Origin: Alopecurus myosuroides
Lineage: Eukaryota > Streptophyta > Magnoliopsida > Poales > Poaceae
Assembly: GCA_028641055.1 (NCBI GenBank)
Contig: CM054058.1
Span: 240,918,187 to 240,982,186, forward strand
Reading direction: 5' to 3'
Length of the DNA: 64,000 nt
Shown here: one piece after another, positions 22,292 to 32,817 of the stretch
Position numbering within the stretch: the first letter of the stretch is position 1
Layout: each line of letters opens with the position of its first letter
Made by a program: the position numbers and the translations under genes
The notes under the pieces: generated by a model
What the model was told of the DNA's origin: nothing
Seen by the model: only the letters and a program-made list of their open reading frames with translations
The model's database searches: none

Positions 22292-22817
22292 CCTGTTCTG
22301 TGCGATGTCTGATCGCGCGTTGTATCCTGGTTGATCACGGTCAATTTCCTTCCTTGGCTCCTTGCTGCGGTGCCGTGAACGGCCGTTGCGATGTCGCGAG
22401 CTGCGATCTCGATCCCTTGGACTGCCATCGCTGCTACTCGGACTATCACCGCGTCGTCTGGCTTCTTTTCCTCGGGCGCGACGAGGCGGTTTTTCCTTCC
22501 TCGGGGATGTGCTCCTATGCCTGCGGGTTGTTTCCTTGTCTCTTTGCTCTGCTGCATTTTAGCGATCGTAGGAAGCGAGTCTTTGGGCTGCCATGCCCAA
22601 TCCTTTCTGAACATGCTTGTACTGTTCCGCGCGGGGGTCGTTTTCCCCTGGCTGGTTTATCTGCATGTAAGTGGCGGCGGCCAGTACCGCGGCAGCGGGA
22701 GTTTGCGGGTGGACGTTTCCATCCTCGTCGACGCGCATAAGGGAAGGCCCGAGTGATTTGCTGATTCCGCTCAGGGAGTCGCCGTCCATAGTCGCGGTCC
22801 TCGAGGCGTATCCTTTC
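22292..22817 (-). pseudogene. Element A gag N-terminal region, left of the B insertion
   Basis: Broken minus-strand frames continue gag towards its N-terminus. Examples are a stretch starting MDGDSLSGISKSLGPSLMRV with NQPGENDPRAEQYKHVQKGL (22789-22559), and arginine-rich text to 22273. Frames shift at least twice. Element B with its CTTTC duplication starts at 22818. The rest of gag is at 32818-33559. Confidence 0.6.
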
Positions 22818-23294
22818 TGATGGGGGGATGCTAACCCGGTATGTCAAGGTCCGAGGAATAACCCGGCCCAGAGACAGTGAGCAGGATACGGCTAGGGATA
22901 AAGATGTTTGTGGAGGCCCAAGCTTGTGGGCCTAGTGGCCCGGATTATGGATATTGTAAAGGAAAATTGGGGTTAGCATGCCGTGTATGGGTAGGACCCG
23001 GGTGTGCCTTGTAAAGTAAGTTAGGGGGGTACGGGTACTATATAAACCGACCCTCGGGTATAGATTGACACAGAGATCTAAGAACCCTAGCAATATCGTG
23101 TGGTATCGAGTATCCAGTGTAAACCCTAATCGAGTTATTGTATCGAGAATAGAGATCCGGCGACTTCGATTGCCGGCTGTCAGATCAAGTTGTATCATGT
23201 CTTCCTTTGAGCTAAACCCTCTCCCGAACGCCTGTGTCGACTTGCCCCAAGATCAGTTACCCCTGGTAACATCTGCCGTGATTATCCCACGACA
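22818..23294 (+). repeat. 5' LTR of element B
   Basis: Starts TGATGGGG and ends CCACGACA. A TATATAAA box is at 23039-23046, so transcription should start near 23070. An ATG at 23197 within this LTR is in frame with gag. Confidence 0.93.
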
Positions 23295-26200
23295 GTTGGC
23301 GCCCACCGTGGGGCCTGCGTCCAAAGGTGTCTACATCACGGGAGAAGCTCGGAAGGGCATGGAGAATCTTGTCATCGGCGAGATCTACATCGACCACGAA
23401 GGAGAAAAGGTGGTGGACGATTCCGGCTGGGGGCCGGAGTCGGATCACCTCGAAACCGGATCCGTCATAACAATCGGCCGGATCAACGTCTTCATCGGTA
23501 TGGTATGTGCTTCCAATTCGGTCCCTGACAACGTTGGATCTGATTCTATGCCAGGAAAAGCCACGTCTATCCGATCAGATGATGAAGAATCAACGGGAAC
23601 GACATATCCAGCAGAAGAACCCATCGCGGAGTGGGAACAGCCGGAGGAGCCGGCATGGACCCCACGCGACCGGGTCCAAGGAGAAGATGACACCGGGTCT
23701 ATCCTGGATCTACTGGAAAACCGGTATGAGGAGAACGGTGAAGAGGAACAGCCTGAATTTACACCGGATATCGCGCGCCGAGTTGCAGTCTATGCGGCCC
23801 CCGTGGCTAACCAAGGAAACACAGCCGCGGCACCAGTCGGGGCGGCTCAGGCAGTGGCCCAGCAACAGGGCGCGGTTAACGGAGACCCGGTCTTGACCCG
23901 GGTCGATGGAGAGTCAGCATCGGTCACCAGTCGCGCGGCAGATGAGGAGCAACACGCCAACATGTTCGGGTTTCAAGCCAATCGGACACCAGGGGCGGGT
24001 CCCTCGAATCCGCGTCACCCGGCCCTGTTCGATAATAATTTGATTTTGGATCCTACAGTCCTCGCCACTGTTATCACCCCAGAAAACGCGGCAGAGCGTG
24101 TTAGAGATCTGGACGTGGCTCGTCGTGCATTGGAACAGCAAAGAAGGCAAGTGGAAGCAGATAGACAGGGGATGGCCACCCGACGGCGCGAGCTAGACGC
24201 ATTGGAAACCCGGCTTCGAGAGGAAACGTCCAGGATACATCAAAGGCATCACACCAGGTTGCCAGCAACGGGCGGGGTTATTAATCCGGCTAATTTGTTC
24301 ATCACGCCTCAGGACCAACCGATACCAGTGGTGAACCAGGGAACCGCACCCCAACAGACAACAGCAGCGACACATCCGGCGAATGAGCGGACCGGGTTAC
24401 CCCCACCGCAAACTAGAGTCACAACCGGCAACGATCTACTGCCGCCGCCACCATCACGATTCCGCACGCCAGCCGGCCACTACAACAATCCTATGGACAA
24501 CGTATATGCGGCGACACTCGCATTAAATCAAATACCTGTGGGAGAGTCGCCCCATGCAGAGAAGACTCGGCAAGCCATCGAGCTGTTGCACACTGCGGTG
24601 GCGCAGCAAGCCAATTACCCGGATCACAGAAGCGGAATGCACGGGACGCCGTATGTTAGCCAGCAGCAAGGGAATTTACAAACGAGTTCGGCGCGGCGGA
24701 GGGAAGAGCAGCAGCAAATGCCGCCTCCTCCCCGCGCTCAGGCAGTATCAGCAGCACAGGCCGTCGTGGACAGTTCTAGGGCCCGGAGGGCCGCGGCCGG
24801 GTCTGCAGCGCATGGACCTCCCGCAGCACAGCGCCCAGACGCGCCCCCCGCGGCATCACACGTTTCCAGGGCAAGGCCGGCTTCAATCATTCTTGCGGGG
24901 CCCAAGTGTCTCTCGGACAATATTAGAGCTGAACCTTACCCGGAAAAGTTCAAAGAGCCAGGGAAAGTAGTGAATTATGAGCCAACCATGGATCCCGAAA
25001 CGTGGCTAAGCAGTTACGAGATGGCAATGTCAATCCGCAACGCGTCCGAGAACCTCCAAGCCAAATTCATGTATCTGATGATGTCTGAAGGAGCAGCAAA
25101 ATTGTGGTTCACCAATCTACCAGAGGGATCGATCAAGTCTTGGGAGGAATTGAAGACCGCGTTTATCAAGCACTTTCACGGAACCTGCAGGAAATTATTC
25201 ACCATTGATGATCTAGAGCGATGCGTCCAAAAGAAGGGAGAATCGGCGCGCAGTTGGGTGCGCCGGGTTATGGAGATACTTCACTCATCCACAGACATCC
25301 AGCCCAAGGATGCGCTACAAGCCATGGCAAAAACATGCAAGTATATACCTTTAGTGCAAAAGTTAACTCGCATGAAGTCCAGTCGAAATGCGTCAGAAGT
25401 CACAATGGGAGAATTGATGGATGCGTGCAACAAACACGCTGCGACAGATACCACAGAAGAAGAAGCTGATGACAAGAAGACAAAAGCAAACACAAGCGGT
25501 AATGGAAGAACCGGCAACGGAACAGCGTCAGGAAACAATGGAAGTAGTCAGAACAAGCGTCCCTTCGAAGGAGGCTCCGAGTTTGTCGCTAACACCGAAG
25601 CCGGGTCTTCAAGGCCAAGAGCAGAAGGAAATTTCAACGGAGGTAACCACCATGGAGGAAACTATCAAGGACCACCAAGGCCGGGTAATAATTGGGACAT
25701 ATTCAGGATGGCATGTCCGAAGCACAGCAGGAATGGCAGGCCAGCTAACCACTCCCTAGAACAATGCGCCGATTTGCAAAGATGGAAAAATGAGGAAGTG
25801 CACAGAGCTATGCGAGGTGCAGGGTGGGGAGGAGGATCGGGTCCAGGGGCAAACCCGGGCAACGGCCCACCCCCAGCTGGTAACCCGGCGGCTGGAAATC
25901 AAGGTAATAACCAAGGGGGGGCAGGAGGCTTCCAGGCTAACCCCAAACAATTGGGTCAATATCATGTGCATACCACAGGAGGGTCTAACAAGGACAAAAA
26001 GATACTGAAGCAAGCAGTCAACTCAGTTTCGTTAGCCGTTCCGAGATACTTGAGATGGTCAGAACAGGAGGTAACATGGAGCAGAAGGGATCACCCAGAA
26101 AGAGTGGAACACCCAGGAGTCTTGGCACTAGTAGTCGCACCGCAAGTTAATGGGTACGAACTAAAGAAGGTTTTAATGGATGGTGGAAGCAGCATCAATA

Positions 26201-26889
26201 TACTGTATTGGGAAACCTTCCTACGCATGGGTCTCAAGGAATCTCAACTGCAAAAAAGCTCGACAGTTTTTCATGGAATAGTGCCGGGTCATTCAGCATG
26301 CCCCGAGGGAAAAATCGCATTGGAGGTAGCTTTCGGAGAATCAAAGGATAACTATCGAATTGAGTGGCTCACCTTTGAGGTAGTGAAATTACGCAGCCCC
26401 TATCACGCGCTGTTTGGAAGGCCGGCTTATGCCAAATTCATGGCTAGGCCGTGTTATGTATATCTACAGCTAAAAATCCCGGGTCCCAAGAAGACCATTA
26501 CCATACATGGAAATCGAGATATAGCAGCTGAATGTGACGAAGGAGACGCAGCAATGGCCGAGCAGGCCTGTAGAAAAGAAGAGCTCAAGCACTACCGATC
26601 TCAAGCAGACCCGGAGGATATAGCCACATCAAAAAGGCCGAATACTGAAGGCGAAAAAGCAAAGTCCAAGGTAACGCAAGATGCTAAATTGGTGGCCTTA
26701 ATCGAAGTTGACTCTCCCAAGCAGTCTGCTGTAAAGGAAGAAGTTACACGGCCGCCCACAACCAGCAAAGTCATGGAGACACCCCACCCGGGTTGGCTGG
26801 CAAACCCGGTACTCATCAGGAAAAAGTCCAACTTATGGAGGATGTGCATTGGTCAAGCCGGATCAGGACCAGTGCTTACAAAGAACTGA
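23197..26889 (+). CDS. Element B gag-protease polyprotein with RT stub
   Basis: The frame from the ATG at 23197 is 1,230 codons long without a stop; it is open further upstream, but that lies before the likely transcript start. In order it shows an acidic N-terminus (GEIYIDHEGEKVV) and a charged coiled coil (RVRDLDVARRALEQQRRQVE, ETRLREETSR). The gag core lies at about residues 598-748 (DPETWLSSYEMAMSIRN, LMMSEGAAKLWFTNLPEGS, FIKHFHGTCRKLF, CVQKKGESARSWVRRV). A zinc-knuckle-like CPKHSRNG..NHSLEQC follows, then a protease with VLMDGGSSINILY and YHALFGRPAYAKFMARP. It ends at HPGWLANPVLIRKKSN and WRMCIG, the first RT block, then stops. It would make particles and process them. The start is uncertain: a later Met (MENLVIGEIYIDH) is an alternative. 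Confidence 0.88.
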   Translation: MSSFELNPLPNACVDLPQDQLPLVTSAVIIPRQLAPTVGPASKGVYITGEARKGMENLVIGEIYIDHEGEKVVDDSGWGPESDHLETGSVITIGRINVFIGMVCASNSVPDNVGSDSMPGKATSIRSDDEESTGTTYPAEEPIAEWEQPEEPAWTPRDRVQGEDDTGSILDLLENRYEENGEEEQPEFTPDIARRVAVYAAPVANQGNTAAAPVGAAQAVAQQQGAVNGDPVLTRVDGESASVTSRAADEEQHANMFGFQANRTPGAGPSNPRHPALFDNNLILDPTVLATVITPENAAERVRDLDVARRALEQQRRQVEADRQGMATRRRELDALETRLREETSRIHQRHHTRLPATGGVINPANLFITPQDQPIPVVNQGTAPQQTTAATHPANERTGLPPPQTRVTTGNDLLPPPPSRFRTPAGHYNNPMDNVYAATLALNQIPVGESPHAEKTRQAIELLHTAVAQQANYPDHRSGMHGTPYVSQQQGNLQTSSARRREEQQQMPPPPRAQAVSAAQAVVDSSRARRAAAGSAAHGPPAAQRPDAPPAASHVSRARPASIILAGPKCLSDNIRAEPYPEKFKEPGKVVNYEPTMDPETWLSSYEMAMSIRNASENLQAKFMYLMMSEGAAKLWFTNLPEGSIKSWEELKTAFIKHFHGTCRKLFTIDDLERCVQKKGESARSWVRRVMEILHSSTDIQPKDALQAMAKTCKYIPLVQKLTRMKSSRNASEVTMGELMDACNKHAATDTTEEEADDKKTKANTSGNGRTGNGTASGNNGSSQNKRPFEGGSEFVANTEAGSSRPRAEGNFNGGNHHGGNYQGPPRPGNNWDIFRMACPKHSRNGRPANHSLEQCADLQRWKNEEVHRAMRGAGWGGGSGPGANPGNGPPPAGNPAAGNQGNNQGGAGGFQANPKQLGQYHVHTTGGSNKDKKILKQAVNSVSLAVPRYLRWSEQEVTWSRRDHPERVEHPGVLALVVAPQVNGYELKKVLMDGGSSINILYWETFLRMGLKESQLQKSSTVFHGIVPGHSACPEGKIALEVAFGESKDNYRIEWLTFEVVKLRSPYHALFGRPAYAKFMARPCYVYLQLKIPGPKKTITIHGNRDIAAECDEGDAAMAEQACRKEELKHYRSQADPEDIATSKRPNTEGEKAKSKVTQDAKLVALIEVDSPKQSAVKEEVTRPPTTSKVMETPHPGWLANPVLIRKKSNLWRMCIGQAGSGPVLTKN
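23295..23314 (+). promoter_or_regulatory. Primer-binding site of element B
   Basis: Directly after the LTR end, 'gttggcgcccaccgtgg' is the usual type of primer-binding site in Tat-lineage elements. The exact tRNA cannot be named from the sequence alone. Confidence 0.7.
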
Positions 26890-27948
26890 GTAATGTAACG
26901 GGCGGCAGGTTTCAGACGCGCTCTTTTCCTACCCAGGGTACCTAAGGGGACTGGAAGGTTTTTAATGAGGCGGCCTGCTGACCCAAAATTTCTGGTATCA
27001 ATAAAGAGATGGTTATCAAGTCCTATGTCTTTTCGCCTTTATCACAAGTAAGTAGTATCCATACGACATCGATAATTCAGTATCATCAAAAGCATCGATT
27101 GCATGTAGGTCTTGGGGGTTGGTTGCTCAGGTAACCAACCACTAACCCGAATGACCCGGCATAGATAGCTATAAGTTATAAGGGCCGATTCCTCGCAAAC
27201 GAGCACGGCTGCAATCTTATGACTGGGCAAAGAAGCCAATTTTTCTTGACTTATCTTACTTAAGCTTGATGTGACTCGCACTAAAGTGGCATGATTCGTT
27301 CGCTTACGATTACAATCAGCCATGGAGCCCAATGGGACTTGCCTGACACTGTTCTCGTATGGATGTAACAACATGGTATCCACGCGAAAGCCGGCTTATA
27401 GTATAAGATAGTCAAAAGGGTCATCTAAACCACAAGTTTATGCAGAGTACAAGGCTGATAAGCCGGAAACTCAGTGATTATCAAGCATAACTTCAGTATT
27501 TACATGAGATGGTTTTAGGGTTTTGCCTTGGTAGGGAATGATTTGTCCTCTGAGAAAGGCCACACCCCCATGACTCGTCCTTTGGGTCATGGGGACTGGG
27601 GACTTCGTAACAGAAACAAACCACTTTGATACCAAGGTTCAAAACGGCCCTATCATCCGAGTCTTGGGAACTTCAAGAGAATTTCACTTATCAAAGCCCC
27701 TGGTCTCGAAAAAAACGAGTCTTATGAAGGGAGCTAAAAAGAGAGATGGGTATCAAGAACAAGTTCAGAAGAACAGCAAAAAGTACGATTATCAAAAGGC
27801 TGGGAAAAGCCGCGAAAATATGTCACCAAAAAGAAGTATATTACAAGCTTTTGCATCTGTATCAGAAGTGCACAGGCGCACCATTAACAGAATAAAATAG
27901 CTCAAACAAAAAGGTCCCATGTGACCAAGGTATCATGACATCCTTACT
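26890..27948. other. Spacer between the convergent genes of element B
   Basis: Non-coding. It begins with the tail of the deleted pol region ('ggcaggtttcagacgcgctcttttcc', then 'caataaagagatgg' near 27000, a possible polyadenylation signal). It is conserved in element C at 58804-59866. The plus-strand gag transcript and the minus-strand antisense gene converge here. Short ORFs show no motifs. Confidence 0.6.
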
Positions 27949-30900
27949 CTACTCGGCTTCCTGAGCGCGATCTTCCGGGTCTTGCTCCTGGACCTGCTTC
28001 TTAGCTTTTTTGGCAGAGCCACCCGGACTCACCGCGCCAGGGCGGATAGGAGGAAGGACGGACGGTGTAGAGGCGGACGGCCCTGATTTTAAGTCGGCCT
28101 CCCTCTTCGAAGTTGCCTCCTTCTTCTTAGCTGAGTAATCAGCCCACTTCTCCAAGAGGTCAAAGGGCGGGGGTGCTTCCTCTGTGATAATCTTGTCATC
28201 AGCGTCATACGCAGCCATTAGTGTATTAAGGTTCAAGCTATCGGCTAGAGTGGTGGCAGAGGGGCGCACTGCCGACTGAATGGCCTTGAAATCCTTAGGC
28301 GTAAATTTGGCGCCATCCGCCTTGAACTCAGGAAACCCGGAGATTATCTTCGCCGGGTCAAGCTTCGGAAAGTAGGCTTTGGCCAAGGTCAAAGCCCGCA
28401 CTATACCAGTACGGCAGGATGAACGCTTCCAGAGTTCAATCCATCCGGGTACAGTGGAGCAGGCTTGGACAAGGTTCTCTTCACCCGGATAGGCTTCCGT
28501 GGGCCAATTAATGGCATTCAATATAAATTTGGTGCCGGCAAAGAAAGTCCGGAGCACAGTCTTCAGGGTCCTAACCTTGACAATAGCATCTTCCTCTGGA
28601 GCTGCAAGGTTCGCACCTATAGTGGAAACAGAAGCAAGAACGTATCAGTAGCAGCCGGGTACGAAATTAGTCGGCAGGCAAAAATTAGTCGGCAGGCAAA
28701 AATTAGTCGGCAGGCAAAAACTTAGCCGGCAGGCAAACACTTACTAAGTAAGATCTGATAAGTATCGGAGACTTGATCCGATAACTTCTTCAAATCGGCC
28801 TGAGCGGCGAGGCACTTCTCCTTGTATTTGGAGACATCCTTCTTCAAAGTTTTCATATTATCCTCAAGGATTTCTCGGCGTTTTATCTCGGCAAGAAGGA
28901 GCTGTTCAGTCTTCAGCAAGGTTTCATCAGACCGAGTTACATGTGCCTGTAAGTGTAAAAGGGTGCAAGAACCAGCTGAGTGTTATGGCAAGAAAAATAT
29001 GGTGAGAAGTACCAAGCATAACTTTTGCAAGTTATACTCGGAACTTGGGGACTAGATATGGAATATAAGATAACAAGCGCTCTTACCTGGTGCTCTGCAG
29101 CCATGCGCTCTAAAGTCTCGCTCTCCGAAGCCTTCATGGTGAGAAGCTTGTCCATCAATTGTTCGAAAGTATCTTTATTCGTGTCAGAAGACCCGGGTCC
29201 TTGGAATTTCCTAGAAGAGGTTTTCTTCTTAGAAGGAGGTGGAACCCGGGTCATTTGCACGTTGGAATCCGACACTCCTTCTGCACCTAAGGCGGTGGTC
29301 TTTCTCTTGCTGGCATGAGAAGCAATTGGATATTCGGTTTCCTGCTGGTCCGGTTTAGTCGGCGATGTTTGTTCTTCATCGCCAGACGCGGTTGCAGTTT
29401 TATCAGCTGGGTTCCCCTTACCCGGGCCCTTATCTTCCGAATCCTCTTGATCGCTGACAGCGACCGTGGCCCTGTAGATGTTATCACAAAGCAGCTAAAT
29501 ATGCAGTCAGGAAAAGATGACGAAGTACCGGAAAGTATCTGGAAGGGGATTTTACCCGGCATTCACCGCAAAGTCACAAGGAAATCCATCGTCAGACCCG
29601 GGGGGAGGCTGGAAAATGTCAAGTTAAATATTATGCGAGAATGCTTCGAGGAAACCGTGCTAACCAAGAAAAGATAGAGCAAGTACCAGCTTGCCGAGTG
29701 GGGAGCGGTGAAGAACCCGGGTTAAGGGCGTCGTTACCCGGGTGATTTCGAGTCGACCTGCGCTTAGGCGTGGGCGACCCCTTCAAGATTGACCAGTGGA
29801 ATAACGTCAAGAAAGGTTCAAGAATATCATTACGGTAATATAAAGTGAATGTGTGAAGGGGGATGAAACCTTGGAGGTGGCTCCTTGAGCTTTTCTTTTA
29901 GATCCGGCTTTGGTTGCCGGCTCCGGTTCTTCCTCATCACTGGCAGATTCTACCTTGCCGTCCGAATCTTCTTCCTCGTCATCTTCTTGTTCTGAATGTC
30001 ATCAAGATTACGGTTGGAAATAAAGGGGTTACGATGAGTTCAAACGAGTCAAGTAAAACTCAGAGAGTACCTTCGTCTGAATGAACAGCTTCTTGCTCCT
30101 CTGGACCTTCGGAGCCAGGGGGTATTGGTGTTCCAAAAGTCGTCATCATCCTGAAAGGCGTTAAAGTACGGGTTATCAGTTGCATCAAGTGGAAAGAGCG
30201 AAAGTAAAGGCGTCAGAGTCGGGTTTTTACCTAGGGGGCCGGGTTTTCAAGTGTGAAGGGCTCTAACCCGGATATGTTCCGGATTACCTCGAGCTTCTCC
30301 GTAAGAAAACCCTTGATGGTCTTGAGAGTGTCGCCGACTGCGAAGATGTTGTCAGAGTATCGTAGTGGATCAGAAGGTTCCCCAGAATACTCGCACATCA
30401 GCTTTGTGCGGATGGAGTTGGGTTGAATTCTGAAGTCGACCCAGGTCTTCACTAGGTTGAGCCCAATGAGGCCCTGGGCTCTAAGAGTGGCGAGTTTGTA
30501 TAGCAGAGGTTGGATTGCCTCCCTATCTGAGTCAGGGGCAAAGGCACTAAATTTATCAGAGATATCAAGAAGACCATCAGAATAACCCGGCAGTTTCTTT
30601 TGGCCGGATGGGGAAGTGTCCTGGCAGTAGAAATAGGAAAGCTGCCAGTGTTTGACATGAGAATTAAGGGTGAGGGATGGCATCGGAGAGTTCTTGCGGC
30701 GCTGGATCGAAACCCCGCCGCAAGTGAGAAGCGCCCCATCACCGCTTTCGCGGCATGGTTTGCATTGATAAAGCTCGATAAAAAGAGCTAGGTTTGGTGG
30801 AGTGCATAAATAGGATTCAGAAAGGACAATAAAGTGGGTGATATTTAGCACGGAATTGGGCCCGATGTCGAAGACGCGAAGGCCATAGTGACTAAGAATG

Positions 30901-31160
30901 TCACGGAAAAAAGGATGACCGGGTGGGCGAAAACCCCGGGTCACATGTTCCACGAAGCAGATTACCTCGTCTTTTGTAGGGGTGGGCCGGGTCTCCTTAC
31001 CCGGCACCCTCCATTGGATATTCTCCTGAGGAGGGAGAACTCCCAGCTCCACTAGCTCCTCCAACTTGGCCTTCGTGACCATGGACCGCCCCCAGTTGGC
31101 GGAAATGGTGTTGGTGGCTTTAGCCTTGGTTGGGGTTTTCACCTGTTTCTTGGGAGCCAT
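27949..31160 (-). pseudogene. Antisense multi-exon gene of element B
   Basis: Exon 1 runs from the ATG at 31160 to 30231 (930 nt): MAPKKQ, KLEELVELGVLPPQENIQWR, EVICFVEHVTRGFRPPGHPF, FDIGPNSVLNITHFIVLSES, FRIQPNSIRTKLMCEYSG. This is the plant 'gypsy-type transposon' domain. Its last codon before the donor is TAG (30231-30233), where element C has AAG. Exon 2 (about 30150-30071, DDDDFW) is acidic. Later exons encode an S/K-rich segment (about 29460-29090) and a coiled coil (KTEQLLLAEIKRREILEDNM, about 28950-28742). The long last exon (about 28617-27949) holds VLRTFFAGTKFILNA, EENLVQACSTVPGWIELWKR and a charged tail. Apart from the exon-1 stop the frames look open. Function unknown. Confidence 0.7.
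28664..28735. repeat. Four-copy 17-19 bp minisatellite in an intron of the antisense gene
   Basis: Units of the form 'aaaattagtcggcaggca' repeat at 28664, 28681, 28699 and 28717, the last with 'cttagccggc'. The sister element C has a single related unit at the same place, so this is an expansion within B's lineage. Confidence 0.85.
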
Positions 31161-31676
31161 GTGGTTGACCTGCAAGGCACCAAATGAGATTAAGACATGG
31201 AAGCTACGAAATGGTCAAGTATCAGCCGGATGGCATTGAGGTATGGCAGGAGATCCGGGTGTTAGCCCGTAGAATCAAGTTCGGAAGTTCCGGGTATCGC
31301 GTATCATGGAGAAATTTATGGGGTCTAAATGGTAAAGAAGCTTTTTGAAAACAATGGGCAGTGGCTTAAGCGCCAAACGTGAATAAAGGGGATTAGAAAG
31401 AAGCAGTCTAGCCGAGTGATTGATGCAGAGGCGGAAATCTTGGGCAGTACGAGCCTAGATTGGAAGTTTTATTTTCAAATTTGTGGCGAGGGTAATGATT
31501 GTGGGCAGTAGGCGAGTTGGTTGGAGTATGCACTTTATCCTTTGTGCGAACTAAAAGAGACTATGGGAAGCCTAATCCGGTCTAGCCAAGAAATCTGAGG
31601 CGGACGGATCTAGATCTAATCTGAGGAAAGGAATCAGAGGTTGCGAGGGAAAGTTGATGAACGCCAAAGGCTTACC
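31161..31676 (-). other. 5' UTR intron of the element B antisense gene (about 31675 to 31171)
   Basis: On the minus strand a donor 'ccg|gtaagc' lies near 31675 and an acceptor 'cttgcag|gtcaaccac' near 31171, just before the ATG at 31160. This predicts an intron of about 0.5 kb in the leader. Coordinates are by eye. Confidence 0.4.
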
Positions 31677-31942
31677 GGAGGAGATCCGAGGGAGGCCTTG
31701 CGGAGGCAGATGGCGCAGGCCTGGTGTCCTTTCGCGGTTCTTGGTGGGCCGGATGAGAATTCGTCGGCGGATCTTGGCGGCGGCGCGGAGCGACCGGTGG
31801 CGGAGCGTAGCCTTCGGGCAATGGGTTCCGGTGACGTGCGTGGAAGGTCCGTGGTGGCGCTCAGGAAGAAAGAGAGCTCAAGAGGAGAAAGGAATGGAGT
31901 GGGGGAAATGAGCCGTTAGGGTTCGAGTCACTCCTAAGGAGC

Positions 31943-31951
31943 CTTTTTATA
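31943..31951 (-). promoter_or_regulatory. TATA box of the element B antisense gene
   Basis: On the minus strand CTATAAAAAGG lies about 270 bases before the predicted leader intron. Element C has TTATAAATTGG at the same relative place (about 63876-63886). Confidence 0.55.
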
Positions 31952-32335
31952 GTGCGACTGGATAAGCCCGGTTCGGTGAGTAGAGGCCGGGAATTGTGGG
32001 GGTAAAACGGCTATTAATTTAAAGTTCCTGCGAGATATGCGCCCAGTATTGAGTAAAGCATCCGGATAAAGAAAGAAGGGGATTCATCCCGCGATGATGG
32101 GATTAACTGTCAAGCATAGGATCTTGGCGTTGCTACTATGATTTGGACCTAGAAGTTTGAACCAAGGTGTTTGGAGGGAAAAACCTGAATTATCGCATGG
32201 CCACCAAGGAGCAAGGCCTAGCTGAATGTTGAAACATCTTAACCCGGTTTCCCTGTACCCGTGTGATTGATATCTTTTCAGGAATAGCAAGCGCTTCAAG
32301 GAGATCCGTGAAGCCCAGGCTATTCTGGGGACTAC

Positions 32336-32812
32336 TGATGGGGGGATGCTAACCCGGTATGTCAAGGTCCGAGGAATAACCCGGCCCAGAGACAGTGAGC
32401 AGGATACGGCTAGGGATAAAGATGTTTGTGGAGGCCCAAGCTTGTGGGCCTAGTGGCCCGGATTATGGATATTGTAAAGGAAAATTGGGGTTAGCATGCC
32501 GTGTATGGATAGGACCCGGGTGTGCCTTGTAAAGTAAGTTAGGGGGGTACGGGTACTATATAAACCGACCCTCGGGTATAGATTGACACAGAGATCTAAG
32601 AACCCTAGCAATATCGTGTGGTATCGAGTATCCAGTGTAAACCCTAATCGAGTTATTGTATCGAGAATAGAGATCCGGCGACTTCGATTGCCGGCTGTCA
32701 GATCAAGTTGTATCATGTCTTCCTTTGAGCTAAACCCTCTCCCGAACGCCTGTGTCGACTTGCCCCAAGATCAGTTACCCCTGGTAACATCTGCCGTGAT
32801 TATCCCACGACA
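32336..32812 (+). repeat. 3' LTR of element B
   Basis: 477 bp, identical to the 5' LTR except for one base. Preceded by a purine-rich tract 'ctggggactac' and followed by the TSD CTTTC. Confidence 0.93.
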
Positions 32813-32817
32813 CTTTC

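Larger units (their letters stand above)
22818..32812 (+). mobile_element. Element B: young non-autonomous Tat-type LTR retrotransposon
   Basis: Identical-length LTRs (22818-23294 and 32336-32812, 477 bp) differ at one position (G in the left copy, A in the right, in 'cgtgtatgg(g/a)tagg'). The TSD is a perfect CTTTC (22813-22817 and 32813-32817). The primer-binding site 'ttggcgcccaccgtgg' follows the left LTR and a purine-rich 'ctggggactac' precedes the right. The interior holds one long gag-protease frame ending in the first RT block, no RT core, RNase H or integrase, and then a large gene on the opposite strand. It cannot make its own reverse transcriptase or integrase and must have used another element's. 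The near-identical LTRs say it moved very recently. Confidence 0.93.

Noticed and set aside
22932..23198. Minus-strand 88-codon frame in the B LTRs (also 32450-32716)
   Set aside because: Its two copies simply reflect LTR identity. The element C LTR does not keep the frame, and no motif is present.
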